Assembly: GCF_004363725.1 (NCBI RefSeq)
Contig: NZ_SNZF01000017.1
Span: forward strand, 29,512-93,511
Origin: Aquamicrobium defluvii
GTDB lineage: Bacteria > Pseudomonadota > Alphaproteobacteria > Rhizobiales > Rhizobiaceae
DNA: 64,000 bases
Direction of reading: 5' to 3'
The first letter of the stretch is position 1, and every line of letters starts with the position of its first letter. Position numbers and translations under genes: made by a program. Below, piece after piece: positions 1 through 8,636 of this stretch. The notes beneath the pieces are model-generated. The model was not told the origin of the DNA and did no database searches. It saw nothing but the letters and a program-made list of their open reading frames with translations.

Positions 1-396
1 GGCGACGCCATGAAGGCCAAGAAGCTGAAGGATGCGCTGCACCAGATGGCCGAGGAAGGCGTGGTGCAGCTGTTCACGCCGGAAGACGGCTCGCCGGCCA
101 TCGTCGGCGTGGTCGGCGCGCTCCAGCTTGACGTGCTGAAGGAGCGGCTCAACATCGAATACGGCCTGCCGGTCGATTTCGAAGTGTCGCGCTTTTCCGT
201 CTGCCGCTGGATCGACGCTGACGAACCGGCCGAGCTGATGCGGTTCATGGAAGCGCATCGCGGCGACATCGCCCGCGACCTCGACGACGATCCGGTGTTC
301 CTCGCCCAGCACGAATTTTCACTCAACTATGAGGCAGAACGCTGGAAAGCGATCCGCTTCACGACGGTGAAGGACTATCAGGTCCGCGACGCCTGA
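1..396 (+). CDS. prfC: Peptide chain release factor 3, C-terminal part (5' end outside window)
   Basis: The reading frame is open from the first base and ends at 396, giving 131 residues. They match the C-terminal domain of RF3, the GTPase that removes RF1/RF2 from the ribosome after termination. Recognisable family features are an opening helix (KLKDALHQMAEEG), VGALQLDVLKERL and the CRWI segment. The GTPase and elongation-factor-like domains lie outside the window. It runs toward the leftward gene that follows, with 24 bp between them. Family assignment rests on the C-terminal domain only. Confidence 0.85.
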   Translation, partial: GDAMKAKKLKDALHQMAEEGVVQLFTPEDGSPAIVGVVGALQLDVLKERLNIEYGLPVDFEVSRFSVCRWIDADEPAELMRFMEAHRGDIARDLDDDPVFLAQHEFSLNYEAERWKAIRFTTVKDYQVRDA

Positions 397-420
397 AGCA
401 TGACCCCGGAAATCTGAACC

Positions 421-789
421 TTACCGCCGCCGCGCCAGCACCTCCCGGATACGGGCGTTGATGGCACGGATTTCAGCCTCGTCCATGCGCGCGATGTTCT
501 CGGCCAGCAGATTGGCCAGTTCCGTTGCCGCCGGCGACAGGCCGGACGTGTCGACCCTGACGCGCGGATGCGAGGCCAGCGCGATGCGCTGGAATTCCTC
601 CGCCTCGTCCCAGATGATGTTGAAATAGCCGATGATCTTCTGGATCAGGGTCCAGCTCGGCGCGCCGCGCCTTCCATGCTCCAGCGCCGACAGATAGGCA
701 GGGCTCACGCCGATGGCCTCGGCCATTTCCTTCTGGCTTGCGCCGCGCTCGCGCCGCAGTTCGCGGATTTTTTCGCCCAGCGGTGTCAT
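421..789 (-). CDS. XRE-family helix-turn-helix transcriptional regulator
   Basis: 122 residues. An N-terminal Cro/CI-type helix-turn-helix spans about residues 5-60 (IRELRRERGASQKEMAEAIG, then SPAYLSALEHGRRG). The rest is a helical tail with no recognised sensor domain. It lies directly downstream of the Smr gene on the same strand (12 bp apart) and so probably belongs to the mltA-smr transcription unit. This small regulator is often found beside smr and mltA in Rhizobiales. Its target is unknown. The start is supported by good alignment of the HTH immediately after it. Confidence 0.85.
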   Translation of the reverse strand: MTPLGEKIRELRRERGASQKEMAEAIGVSPAYLSALEHGRRGAPSWTLIQKIIGYFNIIWDEAEEFQRIALASHPRVRVDTSGLSPAATELANLLAENIARMDEAEIRAINARIREVLARRR

Positions 790-801
790 GGGAACATCGC
801 C

Positions 802-1326
802 TCACCTCACCTTGCGCAGACGCACGTAAATCGCGCCCGAGCCGCCATGATGACGCGCCGCATGCTCGTGGCTCGATACGAACATGCGAAAAGCCGGCGC
901 CGCCAGCCAGCCCGGCACCGAGCGGCGCAGCACGCCGTCGCCCCCGGACGACGACCCCTTGCCGGTAATGACCAGCACGTAGTGCAGCCCGGATGCGTAG
1001 GCGCGGTGCAGGAAGGAAAACAGCAGCGAATAGGCTTCGTCCTGCGTCATGCCGTGGAGGTCCACGCGGGCCTCGATCGGCAACCGACCTTTGGCCAGCT
1101 TGTCCAGGGTGGGGCGGTCGAGATGACGCGGCGGCGACGGCTTTTTTTCCGGCACCGGCGCGCCTGCGGCAGGCGCAACCCTTGCCGGCGCGGGGGCGGG
1201 GGGAGCGGGTTGCGGCGGTTCGACCGCCGGCGCGGCCCGGCCCTTGAGCGGAACGGCCGAGCGCGCCACCAGATTCCACAGCACCCGGTCTTCGTCGCTC
1301 AGCGTCTTTTGCGGCCGTCTCGTCAT
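802..1326 (-). CDS. Smr/MutS2-type endonuclease domain protein
   Basis: 174 residues. The C-terminal half is an Smr domain, recognisable from the DLHGMT motif near residue 95 and the ITGKGSSSGG loop near residue 122, both typical of nicking or RNA-cleaving Smr domains. The N-terminal 75 residues are rich in Pro and Ala and look disordered. The start codon overlaps the mltA stop codon by 4 bp, so the two genes are probably translationally coupled. The cellular role of stand-alone Smr proteins in this group is not settled. Confidence 0.85.
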   Translation of the reverse strand: MTRRPQKTLSDEDRVLWNLVARSAVPLKGRAAPAVEPPQPAPPAPAPARVAPAAGAPVPEKKPSPPRHLDRPTLDKLAKGRLPIEARVDLHGMTQDEAYSLLFSFLHRAYASGLHYVLVITGKGSSSGGDGVLRRSVPGWLAAPAFRMFVSSHEHAARHHGGSGAIYVRLRKVR

Positions 1327-2453
1327 CGATTCACATCCGTAACCGACGACAGATGGTCCGCGATCCGCCGCGGCACAAGAGCGTAGAAATCTGCATGATG
1401 GCGCACCACGCCGGCGATTTCGCCCGCCGCATCACCCGATCCCGCGAAGAGATCGCCACGGGCAGCGCCGACGATGGCCGAGCCGGTATCCTGCGCGATC
1501 ATCAGCCGCCGGAAAGGTTTTCCATCGAAAGCGGTCAGCGTCGGCGCGTCGATGTAGAAGGGCGTGCCAAACGTGTGAAGCAGGCGGTCGACGGCCATGG
1601 AGCGGCCGGGCGTCAGCGGCACCTTTGCCGCCGCCACCGGCCCGAGCGCCGGGTCGTCCACGGGCGCCTCCCGGAAAAATATATAGGATCGGTTCCGCCA
1701 CAGGATTTCGTCCACACGCTGCGGGTTGCGGCGAAACCAGCCACGGATGGACTGCATGGTTACATCCGCCAGCGGGATTTCCCCAAGGCTCGCCAGCACG
1801 CCGCCGGGCCCGGTGAAACGCTGCCCGGATTTGGCTGCGTAGGTGACGCGGACGCTGCGCCCGTCGGTCATCGCAAGCCGTGCCGCGCCCTGCACGTGGA
1901 TGAAGAAGGCATCGACCTTGTCTGCCAGCCATGCGATCTCAAGACCCTGTCCGGCCAGCGCGCCGCGCTCGATCGCCGGACGGTCGTGATATTCCACCAG
2001 TCCCGCGACTGTTTGACGGGCAAAGGCCAGATAGGGGTCCATGCCCACCGGGCGGTTGGCGTCGTCCATGTCGATGAGGTCGCGCGGGCGGGCGAGCAGC
2101 GGCACGGTGAAGCGCTCCGTCCTGACCGGGGATGCCTCGACCTGCGGCTCGTAGAAGCCGGTCACAAGTCCGTGATCACCATGATCCGGCTTCACCCGAA
2201 GGGGCACGAAATGCCGCTCGAAAAAGGCGCACGCCTCATTGGGGCTCGCCGGCGAAACGGTCCGCGCATCATTATAGGCTTCGGTGAACGCCTCGAAGCG
2301 GACACCAAGGCCGCCGGTTCTGTAGGGTCTGGTCAGAATATGGCTGGCCGAGCGCCGGAAGGCCCCGAAGGCCGCAAGCTGGTCGTCGGCTTCCCAGCCG
2401 GGCAGGTCCCCGAAGCGGATCCGGCTGAATGGAAGGGCGTTCTTGTCCGGCAC
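1323..2453 (-). CDS. mltA: Membrane-bound lytic murein transglycosylase A
   Basis: 376 residues. Lytic transglycosylases cleave the MurNAc-GlcNAc bond of peptidoglycan to give 1,6-anhydro products. The MltA domain includes GLVTGFYEPQ near residue 95, and the C-terminal 3D domain has the Asp signature in AQDTGSAIVGAARGDLFAG near residue 320. No signal peptide or lipobox is visible at the predicted N-terminus, so either export uses another route or the true start differs. It sits between the Tim44-like gene upstream and smr downstream, all leftward. Confidence 0.9.
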   Translation of the reverse strand: MPDKNALPFSRIRFGDLPGWEADDQLAAFGAFRRSASHILTRPYRTGGLGVRFEAFTEAYNDARTVSPASPNEACAFFERHFVPLRVKPDHGDHGLVTGFYEPQVEASPVRTERFTVPLLARPRDLIDMDDANRPVGMDPYLAFARQTVAGLVEYHDRPAIERGALAGQGLEIAWLADKVDAFFIHVQGAARLAMTDGRSVRVTYAAKSGQRFTGPGGVLASLGEIPLADVTMQSIRGWFRRNPQRVDEILWRNRSYIFFREAPVDDPALGPVAAAKVPLTPGRSMAVDRLLHTFGTPFYIDAPTLTAFDGKPFRRLMIAQDTGSAIVGAARGDLFAGSGDAAGEIAGVVRHHADFYALVPRRIADHLSSVTDVNR

Positions 2454-2474
2454 GGGACGAAATCGCCCTGCCGG

Positions 2475-3173
2475 TCAGTCTTCGGCTTCTGTCGCGACGA
2501 GCTTCCAGTTCGGATCGCGTGAGCGGGTGTCGCGGGCAAAGGTCCAGACATCCTTGACCTCGGCCACCGTGTCGGGATCGCCGTCGATGATATCGCCTGC
2601 CTTGTCGCGGGTGGCCGAGATAAGTTCCGAAACGATGCGCAGCGTGACGTGGGCCTCACTGCCTTTCATCTCCGCCGATACGATCTCGGCCTTGTCGATG
2701 CCGACGAAGGAAGACTGGATCTTCTCGCCACGGCCCTCGCGCTCGGAAATAGCGGTGACGAAACCGTCGTAAACCTCCCGCGACAGCAGATTCTTGAGTG
2801 TCTTGCGGTCGCCGTCGGCATAGGCCATCACGATCATCTCATAAGCCATCCTCGCGCCCTCGATGAAGCCTTTCGGGTCGAAGCTCGCATCCGCGTCCTT
2901 GATGGCGCGCAGACCCCTGTTCAGCTCGGTCTCGGGTTTGGCGAGCGCGTCGATGGCCGCATAGGTCTCGGCGGAGGCTTCACCGCGCTTGCGCGGCAGC
3001 GCCACCACGTTGTCGCCATCGCCGGCACCCGGCTTTTCCTGCTTGCGCGCAGAATAGGGATCGAAGGGCGGACGCTCGCTGCCGGTGCGGCGGCCCAGAA
3101 CGTTGCGCAGCTGAAAGAAGATCACCACCGCCGCGATCATGAAGAAAATCGTGCCGAAGTCGAAGAATTCCAT
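2475..3173 (-). CDS. Tim44/TimA-family membrane-anchored protein
   Basis: 232 residues from the ATG at 3173, chosen because the family begins with a short hydrophobic segment (FGTIFFMIAAVVIFFQL). An upstream in-frame start would add 14 residues with no membrane character. After the anchor comes a polar linker, then a C-terminal Tim44-like domain from about residue 85 (FIEGARMAYEMIVMAYADGD). Bacterial members are inner-membrane proteins. A link to protein translocation is suggested by homology, by the location next to secB, and by the mitochondrial namesake, but is not proven. Confidence 0.85.
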   Translation of the reverse strand: MEFFDFGTIFFMIAAVVIFFQLRNVLGRRTGSERPPFDPYSARKQEKPGAGDGDNVVALPRKRGEASAETYAAIDALAKPETELNRGLRAIKDADASFDPKGFIEGARMAYEMIVMAYADGDRKTLKNLLSREVYDGFVTAISEREGRGEKIQSSFVGIDKAEIVSAEMKGSEAHVTLRIVSELISATRDKAGDIIDGDPDTVAEVKDVWTFARDTRSRDPNWKLVATEAED

Positions 3174-3307
3174 GCGCGCGCCAATGATCCCTTCTTGCGG
3201 CTGCACCGAACGCACAGCACCCTGTCTGGCGTCGTCCTATCAAAGCATATAGAACGCGAGACACAATCATTCAAATCAAAGGCACGCATACCTATCTGTA
3301 GGAACCA

Positions 3308-3847
3308 GTGCCAGAGGCAAATGATGCCGAAGGCGTAAACGACCAGAAAACGGTTACAAATTTGCGTGTTTCTCTCCTCCCCGTCTTCCTTTTGCTGCTT
3401 CCGCTGCTGGAAATCGCCGGCTTCGTCGTTGTCGGCAAGCAGATCGGCGCGCTGGCTACCGTCGCCCTCGTGATGCTTTCTACCGTGGCGGGCAGCGCCT
3501 TGCTGCGTCATCAGGGGCTTGACGCCATGAACAGGGCGCGCGCTGCAATGGACGCCGGCAAGGACCCCGGCCTTCAGCTGGCCAACAGCGCCATGGCGGT
3601 CGTCGCCGCCATCCTGCTCATCGTTCCGGGATTCATCACCTCGGCCATCGGCCTGTTGATCCTCCTGCCGCCGGTGCGGGCGCTGTTCTGGAAGATGTTC
3701 GGGCGCCGGGTCGTGTTCACCAGCCAGTTCGGCACCGCCGGTTTCCGCCGGGACGCCAACAGCCATACCATCGACCTCGACAGCGAGGATTTCTCGCGGG
3801 GGCGGCCCGACGACAGCTCGCCCTGGCGCCGACTGCCCGAGGAATGA
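3308..3847 (+). CDS. fxsA: FxsA-family membrane protein
   Basis: 179 residues from a GTG preceded by AGGA five bases upstream. Family members usually begin near [20 protein letters not shown], so a TTG at 3362 is an alternative start, though it has no visible Shine-Dalgarno sequence. Hydrophobic stretches lie near residues 22-60 and 95-125. FxsA of E. coli is an inner-membrane protein linked to exclusion of phage T7 by the F plasmid; its ordinary role is unknown. It is divergent from the Tim44-like gene and upstream of secB, a conserved arrangement in Rhizobiales. Confidence 0.85.
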   Translation: MPEANDAEGVNDQKTVTNLRVSLLPVFLLLLPLLEIAGFVVVGKQIGALATVALVMLSTVAGSALLRHQGLDAMNRARAAMDAGKDPGLQLANSAMAVVAAILLIVPGFITSAIGLLILLPPVRALFWKMFGRRVVFTSQFGTAGFRRDANSHTIDLDSEDFSRGRPDDSSPWRRLPEE

Positions 3848-3971
3848 CGGCCCGCGCAGCGCAGACGCTGCATGGAAACCAGCCGGAAACTTGTCTTGGC
3901 GGCACTCTCGTGATAGCCAACCCGGCGAATCCACCTCGGGGCCGGACGGTCCGAAAACAGGAACAGGGCTC

Positions 3972-4472
3972 ATGGCCGACGACAATGAAAAGAAAGCCGG
4001 CAACGGCAATGGCAACGCAACCCAGCAGCAGCCCACGCTCAACGTGCTGGCGCAGTATGTGAAGGACCTTTCCTTCGAGAGCCCCGGCGCGCCGAACTCT
4101 CTGCGTGGCCGCGACAAGGCTCCGGGCATCGCCATCAATGTCAACGTCAATGCCAATCCGCTTTCGGAAAAGCAGTTCGACGTGATCCTGTCCCTGACGG
4201 CCAAAGCCACCGTCGACAAGGATGTGCTGTTCAATGTCGAGCTCGTCTATGGCGGCGTCTTCAACATCGACGGCTTCCCGCAGGAGCACATGCTGCCGAT
4301 CCTGTTCATCGAATGCCCGCGCCTGCTGTTCCCCTTCGCGCGCCAGATCATCGCCGACGCGACCCGCAACGGCGGCTTCCCGCCGCTGATGCTCGATCCG
4401 ATCGACTTCGCACAGATGTTCCAGCAGAAGCTGGCCGAGGATCAGGCGGCCGCCAAGGTTCAGGTAAGCTGA
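3972..4472 (+). CDS. secB: Protein-export chaperone SecB
   Basis: 166 residues from the ATG at 3972; upstream codons in the same frame lack SecB similarity. SecB is a cytoplasmic homotetramer that keeps preproteins unfolded and hands them to SecA. The core runs from about residue 15 ([19 protein letters not shown]) through the beta-sheet region to IDFAQMFQQ near the C-terminus. The N-terminal tail is rich in Asn and Gln. A clear intrinsic terminator follows 20 bases after the stop. Confidence 0.95.
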   Translation: MADDNEKKAGNGNGNATQQQPTLNVLAQYVKDLSFESPGAPNSLRGRDKAPGIAINVNVNANPLSEKQFDVILSLTAKATVDKDVLFNVELVYGGVFNIDGFPQEHMLPILFIECPRLLFPFARQIIADATRNGGFPPLMLDPIDFAQMFQQKLAEDQAAAKVQVS

Positions 4473-4494
4473 GCCATAGGCGGGACGACGATAC

Positions 4495-4521
4495 AAAACC
4501 CGGCTTCACGCCGGGTTTTTT
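4495..4521 (+). terminator. Rho-independent terminator of secB
   Basis: A perfect 10-bp stem (AAAACCCGGC at 4495-4504 with GCCGGGTTTT at 4510-4519) closes a 5-base loop and is followed by further T residues. The stem's A and T ends make it usable in both directions, so it may also serve dnaQ, which converges from the right. Confidence 0.85.
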
Positions 4522-4573
4522 GTTTACGCCGATTTCCTATAAAGCCAATAAAATCAATGTTTTACATTTGATT

Positions 4574-5287
4574 TCAGGTCGCCATACAATCTGCAACCTG
4601 TAACCATACGGCCTTTTCGCCCATCGAATCGACCAGCGCGGAATGAGCTGCGCGGTCAGCCTCGCTCAGCCGCGATGGCAGGGGCGCGGGGCGCGCACCG
4701 ATCCTGACCTCGGCCATCTCGATGCTGACCTGCTCGACACCGGTCACCACGACCGCATCCAGCCCAAGCGCCGCCTGCTTGCCGCCGATCAGTTCGATAT
4801 AAACTTCCGCGAGCAATTCGGAATCGAGCAGGGCGCCATGCTTGGTGCGATGGCTGTTGTCGATGCCGTAGCGGCGGCACAGGGCATCGAGCGAATTGGG
4901 ACCCATCGGATGCTTGCGCCTGGCGAGCGCCAGCGTATCGACCACAAGTTCCGAAGCCACCGGCGGGTGACCCAGCCGGGCAAATTCGGCATTGATGAAA
5001 TTGATGTCGAAACTGGCGTTGTGGGCGACGAGCTTCGCGCCTTCCACGAAAGCCATGAATTCTTCGGCGATCTCGGGAAAGGTCGGCTTGCCTGCCAGAT
5101 CGTCGGCGCTGATGCCATGCACGGCCTGTGCGTCGGGATGGATCTGACGGCCCTGCGGATCGATGTATTTGTGAAAGGTGCGGCCGGTCGGAAACCGGTT
5201 CACCAGCTCGACGCCGCCGATCTCGATGATGCGATCCTCGCGCGCATCGAGGCCCGTGGTTTCCGTATCGAAAATGATCTCACGCAC
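4574..5287 (-). CDS. dnaQ: DNA polymerase III epsilon subunit (proofreading exonuclease)
   Basis: 237 residues. The DEDDh 3'-5' exonuclease domain shows motif I (IIFDTETTGL), motif II (VAHNASFDINFIN) and motif III (H...DSELLAEVY). The start chosen is GTG at 5287, because AAGGAG lies 7 bases upstream and other rhizobial proteins begin at REIIFDTETTGLD. A longer frame from another GTG at 5341 would overlap coaE by 4 bp. It is the last gene of the leftward ppsR-maf-aroE-coaE-dnaQ run and converges on secB. Confidence 0.92.
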   Translation of the reverse strand: MREIIFDTETTGLDAREDRIIEIGGVELVNRFPTGRTFHKYIDPQGRQIHPDAQAVHGISADDLAGKPTFPEIAEEFMAFVEGAKLVAHNASFDINFINAEFARLGHPPVASELVVDTLALARRKHPMGPNSLDALCRRYGIDNSHRTKHGALLDSELLAEVYIELIGGKQAALGLDAVVVTGVEQVSIEMAEVRIGARPAPLPSRLSEADRAAHSALVDSMGEKAVWLQVADCMAT

Positions 5288-5337
5288 CGATTCGCTCCTT
5301 GCGACAAGATTGGCCAGACGCACCGCCGCCGGCAAGG

Positions 5338-5943
5338 TCACGCCGTGGATCGAGGGCTCTTTTCCCCGGTGAGTTCAGCGACGATCTCGTGGATACGGGC
5401 GCGGGTGGCATCGAAATCCTTGCTCGTATCGATGACATAGTCGGCCAGACGGCGCTTTTCGGCATCTGGCGTCTGCTTGGCAAGGATCGCCTCGAAACGC
5501 TCCGCCGTCATGCCCGGCCGCGCCAGCACCCGCTCGCGCTGCAATTCGGCCGGCGCGGAAACGACCGCGATCCTGTCCACCCGGTCCCGGCCGCCGGTTT
5601 CGAACAGCAGGGGAATGTCGAGCACCGCGAGCTTCGCGCCGGCGGCGCGGTGCCGGTCCAGAAACGCGTCCGCATCGGCCCGCACCAGCGGATGCACGAT
5701 CGCTTCCAGCTTCTTCAGCGCCGCCGGATTGCCGAAGACCAGCCTGCCGAGCGCCACGCGATCGACCACGCCATCGACGGTGCTGCCGGGAAAGGCGGCC
5801 TCGACCAGCGGTGCCGCAGCGCCCGCATAGAGGCGATGCACCGCCTCGTCGGAATCGTGCACCGGCACGCCCGCCTCGCGAAACATCTTTCCCGCGGTGG
5901 ATTTTCCCATGCCGATCGAGCCTGTGAGGCCGAGCACGATCAT
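5338..5943 (-). CDS. coaE: Dephospho-CoA kinase
   Basis: 201 residues. The enzyme phosphorylates the 3'-hydroxyl of dephospho-CoA with ATP, the last step of coenzyme A synthesis. The P-loop [12 protein letters not shown] occupies residues 5-16, directly after the ATG at 5943, which fixes the start. The acceptor-binding region ([14 protein letters not shown]) and a lid segment follow. The start overlaps the aroE stop by 4 bp. Confidence 0.93.
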   Translation of the reverse strand: MIVLGLTGSIGMGKSTAGKMFREAGVPVHDSDEAVHRLYAGAAAPLVEAAFPGSTVDGVVDRVALGRLVFGNPAALKKLEAIVHPLVRADADAFLDRHRAAGAKLAVLDIPLLFETGGRDRVDRIAVVSAPAELQRERVLARPGMTAERFEAILAKQTPDAEKRRLADYVIDTSKDFDATRARIHEIVAELTGEKSPRSTA

Positions 5944-6782
5944 GCCGCAGCCCCGAGATCGGCAAGGATGAGATTTCGCAGCTGCGGCGTGACCTCCGGG
6001 CGCTTGCCGAACCAGCGCCCGAAGCCGGGAACGGCCTGATGCAGCAGCATGCCAAGCCCGTCCACACATTGCAGGCCGCGTTCGCGCGCGGCCGCCAGCA
6101 GCGGCGTTTCGAGAGGCACATAGACGATTTCGGTGACAATCGCCGTATCCGGCAGCGCTGCCGGGTCGGCTGGCAGACCTTCATTGCCATGCATGCCGAG
6201 CGCAGTGGTGTTCACCAGAAGGCCGGCATCGGCCAGCAGTTCACCGGCACGATCCATACGGTGCGCACTCGTTCCGGCGCCAAAACGGTCTCGCAATTCC
6301 AGCGCGCGTTCCAGCGTGCGGTTGACGATGCGTATGTCCGCCACCCCGCGCTCCTTCAGCGCATGGATGACGGCCCGCGCCGCGCCGCCGGCACCGAGCA
6401 CGACCGCAGGGCCGTTTTTTGCCCAGCCCGGCGCATGCTCATCGAGATTGGCGGCGAAGCCGTGCGCATCCGTATTGCCGCCCCAAAGGCAACCATCCTC
6501 GAACCATAGTGTATTCACGGCACCGATCCGTTCAGCCGCGTCGTCGAGGCGCCCGACCAGCGCGGCCACCGCTTCCTTGTGCGGAATCGTGACATTGCCT
6601 CCACAAAAGCCGTTTTCCTGCAACCCCCCGATGAAGCCGGCGAGATCGTCCGGTGCGACGTCGACCGCCTCATAGCTGCCGGCGAGATCGTATGCCTTCA
6701 GCCAGTGGCCATGGATTTTCGGAGAACGCGAATGGGCGATGGGATGGCCGATGACGAAGGCTTTCCTTGCAGTATCAGCCAT
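5940..6782 (-). CDS. aroE: Shikimate 5-dehydrogenase
   Basis: 280 residues. It reduces 3-dehydroshikimate to shikimate with NADPH. The substrate-binding N-domain carries [13 protein letters not shown] near residue 12 and NVTIPHKE near residue 64, where the Lys is catalytic. The nucleotide-binding loop [11 protein letters not shown] is near residue 128 and the NRT segment near 155. It overlaps coaE by 4 bp and maf by 8 bp. Two other shikimate-pathway genes (aroK, aroB) lie at 43-44.6 kb. Confidence 0.93.
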   Translation of the reverse strand: MADTARKAFVIGHPIAHSRSPKIHGHWLKAYDLAGSYEAVDVAPDDLAGFIGGLQENGFCGGNVTIPHKEAVAALVGRLDDAAERIGAVNTLWFEDGCLWGGNTDAHGFAANLDEHAPGWAKNGPAVVLGAGGAARAVIHALKERGVADIRIVNRTLERALELRDRFGAGTSAHRMDRAGELLADAGLLVNTTALGMHGNEGLPADPAALPDTAIVTEIVYVPLETPLLAAARERGLQCVDGLGMLLHQAVPGFGRWFGKRPEVTPQLRNLILADLGAAA

Positions 6783-7374
6783 CTATCGCTCCCAGCCGTC
6801 GCAGTTCGGCCAGCAGCGGCAGCAGCGGCAGGCCGACAATGGTGAAATGGTCGCCTTCGACCTTCTCGAAAAGCTGGATGCCCTCGCCCTCGACCTGATA
6901 GGCGCCGACGCTGGACAGGGCCCTGTCGCCCACGCGCGCCAGATGACGGCCGATAAAGGCCGGATCCAGCTGGCGCATGGTGAGGTTGGCGATGCCGACG
7001 TGACGCCACAGCACCTCGCCATTGCGAACCAGCACCGCCGCACTGTTCAGCTGATGGGTCATCCCCGAAAGGGCAAGCAGGTGACGGCGCGCGCCTTCCA
7101 TGTCGGCAGGCTTGTGGAACAGCCTGTCACCCAGCGAAAGGGTCTGGTCGCAGCCCAGCACCAGCGCGCCCGGCCGTCTTTCGCTGACCTCCATAGCCTT
7201 GGCTTCGGCAAGGATCGCAGCCACATCCTCCGGAGAGAGGCCACTGTCGTGCAACGGCGCTTCCACAGCGCGTTCGTCGATTTCAGCGGGAACCGCCTCC
7301 ACCTCGATGCCGGCATTGACCAGCATGGCCTTGCGGAACGGACTGCCGGAAGCAAGGATAAGTTTTTCCGTCAT
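6775..7374 (-). CDS. maf: Maf-family nucleoside triphosphate pyrophosphatase
   Basis: 199 residues. Maf proteins hydrolyse non-canonical or canonical NTPs to NMP and pyrophosphate. The N-terminal signature [14 protein letters not shown] (residues 5-18) and the mid-protein [13 protein letters not shown] near residue 92 are present. It overlaps aroE by 8 bp and follows ppsR with a 39-bp gap, an arrangement conserved next to the alphaproteobacterial origin. Substrate preference cannot be read from the sequence. Confidence 0.9.
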   Translation of the reverse strand: MTEKLILASGSPFRKAMLVNAGIEVEAVPAEIDERAVEAPLHDSGLSPEDVAAILAEAKAMEVSERRPGALVLGCDQTLSLGDRLFHKPADMEGARRHLLALSGMTHQLNSAAVLVRNGEVLWRHVGIANLTMRQLDPAFIGRHLARVGDRALSSVGAYQVEGEGIQLFEKVEGDHFTIVGLPLLPLLAELRRLGAIDG

Positions 7375-7413
7375 GGGACCTTCTGGCTTCTGTTGCGGCT
7401 TGTTGTTCAGCGA

Positions 7414-8244
7414 TTACCGGCTCTTGTTGCGCAGGGCAAGGATGGCGGCGGCTGTCTCCTCGATCGAACGGCGGCTCACATCGATCATGGGCCAGTTGTG
7501 GCGGGTGCAGATCTGCCGCGCATAGGCGAGCTCTTCGGTGATCGAGGCGCGGTCGACATAGGTGCCGCCCTCGAAGCCGCTTGTGTTGCCGAGGGTGCGG
7601 TTCTGGCGAATGTGCGAGATGCGCTCGGCCGTCGCCACCAGCCCCACGATGAGCGGCCTGGTGGCCCTGATCAGGCTTTCCGGCACCGGAACGCCGAGAA
7701 CGATCGGAATGTTGGCCGTCCTGATGCCACGATTGGCCAGATAGATGCTGGTCGGCGTCTTGGACGTGCGCGAAATGCCGATCAGCACGATATCGGCATC
7801 GTCCATGTTGAGCGGCAACTGGCCGTCGTCATGCTCCATGGTGAAGTTGAGCGCATCGATGCGGCGGAAATAATCCGCATCCAGAACATGCTGCGCACCC
7901 ACCCTTCGCCCCGCCGGCGTGCCCAGATACGACTGGAACACGGTGAGCACCGGCTCCAGCACCGAGACGCAGGGCAGGCCCATGGAGGCGCAGCGCTCGT
8001 CTATGAGGCGCGCCAGCTTCTGGTCGACCACCGTATAGAGGATGATGCCGGGCTCTTCCTCGATCTCCTCGAACACCTTCATCAACTGCTTCTCGTTGCG
8101 GATCAGCGGATAGATGTGCTCGATGGCGCGCGCATTCTTGTATTGTGCCGAAGCCGCGCGCCCGGCCGCCAGCAGCGTCTCGCCAGTGGCATCCGAAATC
8201 ATATGCAAATGGAAGAAACTTTGCGGCTTGTTCACACTATACAT
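7414..8244 (-). CDS. ppsR: Pyruvate, water dikinase regulatory protein (DUF299 kinase/phosphorylase)
   Basis: 276 residues from the ATG at 8244; a GTG nine bases further in (8235) is equally plausible because family members begin at [10 protein letters not shown]. This family uses ADP and phosphate to inactivate or reactivate PEP synthetase or pyruvate phosphate dikinase. The P-loop-like [15 protein letters not shown] near residue 155 is the hallmark. It is the gene that flanks the origin opposite hemE in alphaproteobacteria. The intergenic DNA just upstream carries DnaA-box-like words, so its promoter overlaps the likely origin. Confidence 0.9.
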   Translation of the reverse strand: MYSVNKPQSFFHLHMISDATGETLLAAGRAASAQYKNARAIEHIYPLIRNEKQLMKVFEEIEEEPGIILYTVVDQKLARLIDERCASMGLPCVSVLEPVLTVFQSYLGTPAGRRVGAQHVLDADYFRRIDALNFTMEHDDGQLPLNMDDADIVLIGISRTSKTPTSIYLANRGIRTANIPIVLGVPVPESLIRATRPLIVGLVATAERISHIRQNRTLGNTSGFEGGTYVDRASITEELAYARQICTRHNWPMIDVSRRSIEETAAAILALRNKSR

Positions 8245-8636
8245 CCGGCTCTGTGGGCGACTGTGGACAAGCCGGGAGAGATTCCACGGCCGGCCGGGGG
8301 TGACTGTATCAGATGACGGCTTGTCCACAATTCGGGCTCGCGTGCATTCCGTTTCACGGCTGGGGACAAGATCGTGAACTGCCGGGGAAGCTTCCCTTCC
8401 ATCCACAGACGGTGATTCCGTACCGGGCAGGAATCTTTTTGATTATGCTTGTGTTTTGAAAGCTGTCCCCAGCATTCTTCAGGCTGGACAACTCTGGTCG
8501 CGACAAAATGCTGGATGGCTTTCGGAAGAGCAAACCGGGAAAAATATGAATCACCGATTCCAACAGACTCATAGAATCAAAAGATTCTCTCATTCAGAGA
8601 TTTGTTTTTAGATTTGGGTCCTGAAAGCGAGACGCA
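8245..8636. other. Putative chromosomal replication origin (oriC) between ppsR and hemE
   Basis: 392 bp without a gene. DnaA-box-like words (consensus TTATCCACA) are TTGTCCACA at 8262-8270 (reverse) and 8321-8329 (forward), CCATCCACA at 8399-8407, and the looser TGGGGACAA at 8361-8369 and CTGTCCCCA at 8463-8471. A+T-rich stretches lie at about 8433-8460 and 8570-8620. Eight GANTC sites occur, five of them within 8548-8587. In Caulobacter and Rickettsia the origin is beside hemE. Genes diverge from this point on both sides, as expected for bidirectional replication. Origin activity is inferred, not shown. Confidence 0.75.
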
